DNA of 17,774 nucleotides from Flavobacteriaceae bacterium (GTDB taxonomy: Bacteria > Bacteroidota > Bacteroidia > Flavobacteriales > Flavobacteriaceae). This document shows, piece by piece, positions 14,345 through 17,774 of the stretch (the first letter of the stretch is position 1; the number at the start of each line of letters is the position of its first letter). Where the stretch lies: assembly GCA_008081175.1 (NCBI GenBank), contig VMCW01000112.1:1-17774 (forward strand). The letters are read 5' to 3'. Below the pieces are notes generated by a model. The model had not been told where the DNA came from and ran no database searches. It saw only the letters and a list, made by a program, of their open reading frames with translations. Both the position numbers and the translations under genes were made by a program.

Positions 14345-15400
14345 TTAAACCCGATAAGAAATTGCATTGATATTCATTCCAGCACCAACAGAAGCAAATA
14401 AGATCAAATCTCCTTTATTGAGTTGATGTCCTCCGTAATTTTCTTTTTTGACTAAGTCGTAGAGGGTTGGAACTGTAGCTACAGAACTGTTGCCAAATTC
14501 TTGAATATTCATCGGTAAAACATTTTCTGGCATGGGTTTTTTATACAAACGATAGAAACGTTTTACTATAGCGTCATCCATTTTAAGATTGGCTTGATGG
14601 ATGAATATTTTTTTTACATCTTCAATTGAAGCTCCTGATTCATCTAAGCAAGATTGAATGGCAAGGGGTACTTTGCTCAAGGCAAATTCATATACTTTTC
14701 TGCCAAACATTTTAATGTATTTGGTTCCTTTTCCAAGATTATTAGCAGGGCCATAAAAAATATAATCTGCTTCCCCTTCTGAGGTGTAGCTAACAGTTTT
14801 GTGTGATAGTACACCACCTGCTTCAGTGCTTTTTTCTATCAAAGCCGCTCCAGCCCCATCAGCATATATCATGGAATCTCTATCGCTGGGATCAAGGACC
14901 CTAGATAGGGTGTCTGCTCCCACAACAAGACATTTTTTGGCAACACCTGCTTTAATAAAAACGGTGGCCTGAATCATCCCTTCTACCCATCCAGGACACC
15001 CAAAGAGAAGGTCATATGCTACACAGCTTGGATTTTGAATTTGGAGACCAGCTTTAATTTTTGAGGCTAAACTGGGCAAGGTATTCACTTGATGCGTATT
15101 CAATCCTATGTCTCCTACATTATGGGCGACAATTAGGTAATCTATAGTTTCTTTATCTGTAGCTGCATCGGTAATGCATTTTTGAGCTGCCTCTACAGCG
15201 ATGTCTACTACAGTTTGATTATCTTGAATATATCTTCGTTGTTCGATGCCGGTGATGGCCTTGAATTTTTCTATGATCTCCTCGTTTGAATTCAAAATAG
15301 GTTCACCAGATGCATCATAGAAAGAATGCTCCGAAAAACTAGAATTGGTCTCTATTTTTCCAGGAATACTACTTCCGCTACCTGTGATTTTAATATTCAT
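14345..15400 (-). CDS. 3-oxoacyl-ACP synthase III (KAS III)-like enzyme
   Basis: A thiolase-fold condensing enzyme of the KAS III/FabH group, 351 residues versus about 315-330 for housekeeping FabH. The triad is present: Cys135 in FGCPGW, His268 in FIHQANLK and Asn304 in FGNSS, all spaced as in FabH. The closing GAGMNINA matches the usual glycine-rich end. The nucleophile elbow reads GCPGW, where typical FabH has ACSGF, and there is extra sequence near the N-terminus (residues 20-45). It is therefore probably a paralogue rather than the primary FabH, possibly priming a special fatty acid or polyketide-like lipid; the substrate cannot be read from sequence. It has its own likely promoter and stands alone between gcvP and mlaE on the minus strand. 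Confidence 0.85.
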   Translation of the reverse strand: MNIKITGSGSSIPGKIETNSSFSEHSFYDASGEPILNSNEEIIEKFKAITGIEQRRYIQDNQTVVDIAVEAAQKCITDAATDKETIDYLIVAHNVGDIGLNTHQVNTLPSLASKIKAGLQIQNPSCVAYDLLFGCPGWVEGMIQATVFIKAGVAKKCLVVGADTLSRVLDPSDRDSMIYADGAGAALIEKSTEAGGVLSHKTVSYTSEGEADYIFYGPANNLGKGTKYIKMFGRKVYEFALSKVPLAIQSCLDESGASIEDVKKIFIHQANLKMDDAIVKRFYRLYKKPMPENVLPMNIQEFGNSSVATVPTLYDLVKKENYGGHQLNKGDLILFASVGAGMNINAISYRV

Positions 15401-15410
15401 AATCTGGATG

Positions 15411-15440
15411 TAAAAGTACTTTTAAAATGACTTTTGGCAA
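15411..15440 (-). promoter_or_regulatory. Predicted promoter of the KAS III-like gene
   Basis: On the minus strand TTG (15440-15438) is followed after exactly 19 bases by TACTTTTA (15418-15411), which matches TAnnTTTG at all but the last base. Transcription would begin only a few bases before the ATG at 15400. The gene is thus likely independent of gcvP upstream. Confidence 0.45.
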
Positions 15441-15513
15441 TTGAATCCAAAAAATGGATACGAAGTCTAAAGGTGTATTTCCTGACTAGCTTGAACTATC
15501 AAATGAATATAGT

Positions 15514-15534
15514 TAACTAATTATCAATTAGTTA
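15514..15534 (-). repeat. AT-rich inverted repeat spanning the gcvP stop codon
   Basis: TAACTAATT (15514-15522) and AATTAGTTA (15526-15534) form a perfect 9-bp inverted repeat around three bases and cover the gcvP TGA stop. No T-run follows on the minus strand, so it is not a classical terminator, although it could protect or end the gcvP mRNA weakly. Confidence 0.4.
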
Positions 15535-17774
15535 TATAAGATTCTATGGGATTGCAACTACAAATTAAATTACGATCTCCATAAGCTTCATCCACCCTGC
15601 GTACTGTAGGCCAGAATTTGTTATCTGATACAAACTCAAGTGGAAAAGCTGCTTTTTGTCTTGTATACGGAAATTCCCAATGGTCTGAACTAACCATTTT
15701 TAACGTATGAGGTGCATTTTTAAGCAAGGCGTGATCCGAATCACTGTCAGAAGCAATTTCCATTCGAATAGAAATCATAGCATCACAAAAACGATTCATT
15801 TCAGCTAAATTTTCACTTTCTGTAGGTTCGATCATCATGGTGCCACCTACGGGAAAAGAAACTGTAGGAGCATGAAATCCATAGTCCATCAATCTTTTGG
15901 CGATGTCTACTACCTCAATCCCCTTTTCTTTAAAGTTTCTACAATCTATAATAAGTTCGTGTGCAGCACGTCCTTTCTCCCCAGTATATAATATATCATA
16001 AGCCCCCTCTAATCTTTTTTGAATGTAGTTGGCATTGAGTATGGCTATCTCAGTTGCTTTTGTAAGTCCAGTTCCTCCAAGCATTTTAATGTAACCATAG
16101 GAAATAATACAAGCCAAAGCAGAGCCAAAAGGAGCAGCAGAAATTGAGGTAATGGCTTTTTCTCCACCCGTTTGTACTAATGGATTGCCTGGCAAAAAAG
16201 GTGCTAAATGTGACGCAACACAAATAGGACCTACCCCAGGGCCACCACCTCCATGCGGGATGGCAAAGGTTTTGTGTAGATTCAAATGACACACATCAGC
16301 TCCAATAGCATGTGGGCTAGTAAGGCCTACTTGTGCATTCATATTGGCTCCGTCCATATAAACTTGTCCGCCACAGTCGTGAATGAGTTTTGTGATTTCT
16401 TTAATCTTGGTTTCAAATACTCCGTGGGTACTTGGGTAAGTAATCATTAAGGCAGCTAATTGCTCTTTGTGAAGTAACGCCTTTTCTTGGAGGTCTGCCC
16501 AATCAATATTTCCTTGAGCATCTGTTCCTGTAACAACGACCTTCATTCCGGCCATTACAGCAGAAGCAGGATTGGTACCGTGAGCAGAGGCAGGTATTAA
16601 ACAAACATTTCTATGAGTGTCTTTGTTGTTTTCGTGATATGCTCGAATTACCATTAGACCTGCGTATTCTCCTTGAGCACCTGAGTTGGGTTGAAGGGAA
16701 GTAGCTGCAAATCCTGTAACGGTATTAAGTTGTTTGGTGAGTTCATTAAGCATTTTTTGATATCCTTTTACCTGTTCCAGTGGGACAAAAGGATGAAGGC
16801 TTCCCCAGTTGGGATCGCTCAAGGGTAACATCTCTACAGCTGCATTTAGTTTCATAGTGCAGGATCCTAGAGAAATCATAGAGTGATTTAATGCTAGATC
16901 TTTGCGTTCCAGCCTTTTTATATAACGCATTAGTGCTGTTTCTGAATGGTAGCTATTAAAAACTTCATGAGTCAGAAAAGGACTTTTTCTTACGAGTTCT
17001 TCAGGAAGACAAGTTTCTTCATTAAATTCTCTGTTTTCATTTGATTTGATACCGCAATAGTCTTCAAAAACACTAATTATTTCTTGAATCTCCTCCTCTG
17101 AAGTAGTTTCGTTTAAAGAAAGACAAACCGTTTCTTCATCGGGGTAGTAAAAGTTTATAGATCTTGATTCTGCTAAAGGCTTTATCTTTTTTGCTGAGGC
17201 TGCTATTTGAAGCGTATCAAAAAAAGAATTATTTTTTTGTTGTAATCCTAAAGTTTGAATGTGTTTTTTCAGTTGGACGGTTTTTTTATGAATACTAGCC
17301 GCTATATGCTTTAATCCTTTTGGTCCGTGGTAAACGGCATACATACCAGCCATAACAGCTAGTAGTACTTGGGCTGTACATATATTTGAAGTAGCACGAT
17401 CTCTTTTTATGTGTTGTTCTCTTGTTTGTAGTGCCATTCTTAGGGCAGGATGGTCATCTAGATCTCTTGTTTGGCCAATAATTCTTCCAGGGACATTCCG
17501 TTTATAATGATTTTTTGTAGCAAAAAAAGCTGCATGAGGACCTCCGTATCCTAAAGGTATTCCAAAGCGTTGAGAAGTGCCTACAACAACATCCGCTCCT
17601 AATTTTCCTGGGCTTTCTAGAAGAACTAAACTCAATAAATCTGCAGCAACAACGGTACAGACTCCTTGCCGCTGAGCATTTTCAATCCATTGTTTAAGGT
17701 TAGGGACACTTCCTTTTTTGCCGGGATATTGAAACGCTGCACCAAAAAAAGTTGCTTCAAATTCGAATTCATCA
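15524..17774 (-). CDS. gcvP: Glycine dehydrogenase (decarboxylating), P protein, partial
   Basis: The P protein of the glycine cleavage system, a pyridoxal-phosphate enzyme that decarboxylates glycine and passes the aminomethyl group to lipoyl-H protein. The reading frame stays open to the window edge: upstream of an internal TTG it continues through FFGAAFQYPGKKGSVPNL and VCTVVAADLL into LESPGKLGADVVVG, as in the family. About 749 residues are seen and the first 200 or so of about 950 are outside. The PLP lysine lies in HLNLHKTFAIPHGGGG (codon 16271-16273). Both halves of the single-chain form are represented, with SLGSCTMKLNA at the start of the C-terminal half. The gene is alone on this side; the H and T proteins are not in view. 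Confidence 0.95.
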   Translation of the reverse strand, partial: DEFEFEATFFGAAFQYPGKKGSVPNLKQWIENAQRQGVCTVVAADLLSLVLLESPGKLGADVVVGTSQRFGIPLGYGGPHAAFFATKNHYKRNVPGRIIGQTRDLDDHPALRMALQTREQHIKRDRATSNICTAQVLLAVMAGMYAVYHGPKGLKHIAASIHKKTVQLKKHIQTLGLQQKNNSFFDTLQIAASAKKIKPLAESRSINFYYPDEETVCLSLNETTSEEEIQEIISVFEDYCGIKSNENREFNEETCLPEELVRKSPFLTHEVFNSYHSETALMRYIKRLERKDLALNHSMISLGSCTMKLNAAVEMLPLSDPNWGSLHPFVPLEQVKGYQKMLNELTKQLNTVTGFAATSLQPNSGAQGEYAGLMVIRAYHENNKDTHRNVCLIPASAHGTNPASAVMAGMKVVVTGTDAQGNIDWADLQEKALLHKEQLAALMITYPSTHGVFETKIKEITKLIHDCGGQVYMDGANMNAQVGLTSPHAIGADVCHLNLHKTFAIPHGGGGPGVGPICVASHLAPFLPGNPLVQTGGEKAITSISAAPFGSALACIISYGYIKMLGGTGLTKATEIAILNANYIQKRLEGAYDILYTGEKGRAAHELIIDCRNFKEKGIEVVDIAKRLMDYGFHAPTVSFPVGGTMMIEPTESENLAEMNRFCDAMISIRMEIASDSDSDHALLKNAPHTLKMVSSDHWEFPYTRQKAAFPLEFVSDNKFWPTVRRVDEAYGDRNLICSCNPIESYITN

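Noticed and set aside
17633..17635. The TTG at 17635 as the gcvP start
   Set aside because: The frame stays open upstream to the window edge and encodes sequence matching the P-protein family, so the gene is simply cut by the window.
1..17774. Search for CRISPR arrays, insertion sequences, prophage genes, integrases, toxin-antitoxin or defence systems
   Set aside because: None was seen. No spaced repeats, transposase motifs or terminal inverted repeats are visible by eye, and nearly all of the window is accounted for by conserved genes with gaps of no more than about 210 bases.

Overview
The window looks like the chromosome of a marine or aquatic member of the Flavobacteriaceae (Bacteroidota). 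The evidence is a GldJ-type gliding lipoprotein, a PorV-type type IX secretion (T9SS) protein, AT-rich DNA, genes without Shine-Dalgarno sequences, and several promoters of the Bacteroidota form TTG-N19-23-TAnnTTTG. It is mostly conserved housekeeping sequence. I see no CRISPR array, insertion sequence, phage gene, toxin-antitoxin pair or defence system.

Layout: (1) 1-90, the 3' end of a tRNA-Val(GAC) and its terminator. (2) 218-4110, plus strand, an apparent operon of a small DUF4212 membrane subunit, a sodium:solute symporter and acetyl-CoA synthetase, fitting uptake and activation of acetate or a similar carboxylate. (3) 4117-7384, minus strand, gldJ, then murF, then a small lipoprotein; a strong hairpin terminator after gldJ lies against the murF start codon. 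(4) 7385-7591, a divergent intergenic region with the gldJ promoter, a LacI/cre-like palindrome and a hairpin. (5) 7592-12770, plus strand: porV; pyruvate dehydrogenase E1 alpha and E2 one base apart; an SDR oxidoreductase; and a SprT-like protein. (6) 12774-17774, minus strand: a partial gcvP running off the window edge, a KAS III-like enzyme, and an MlaE/MlaF-type ABC transporter pair with abutting genes.

The genes serve central carbon metabolism (acetate activation, pyruvate dehydrogenase, glycine cleavage), envelope building (MurF, MlaEF, KAS III) and T9SS/gliding (GldJ, PorV). The most notable points are absences and control signals. No porU lies between gldJ and porV, where I recall it in related genomes. 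E1 beta is not beside E1 alpha/E2, and no MlaD gene accompanies MlaEF. Several -7 boxes sit so close to start codons that very short mRNA leaders are expected. I found no convincing undescribed system; the findings are leads of modest strength.
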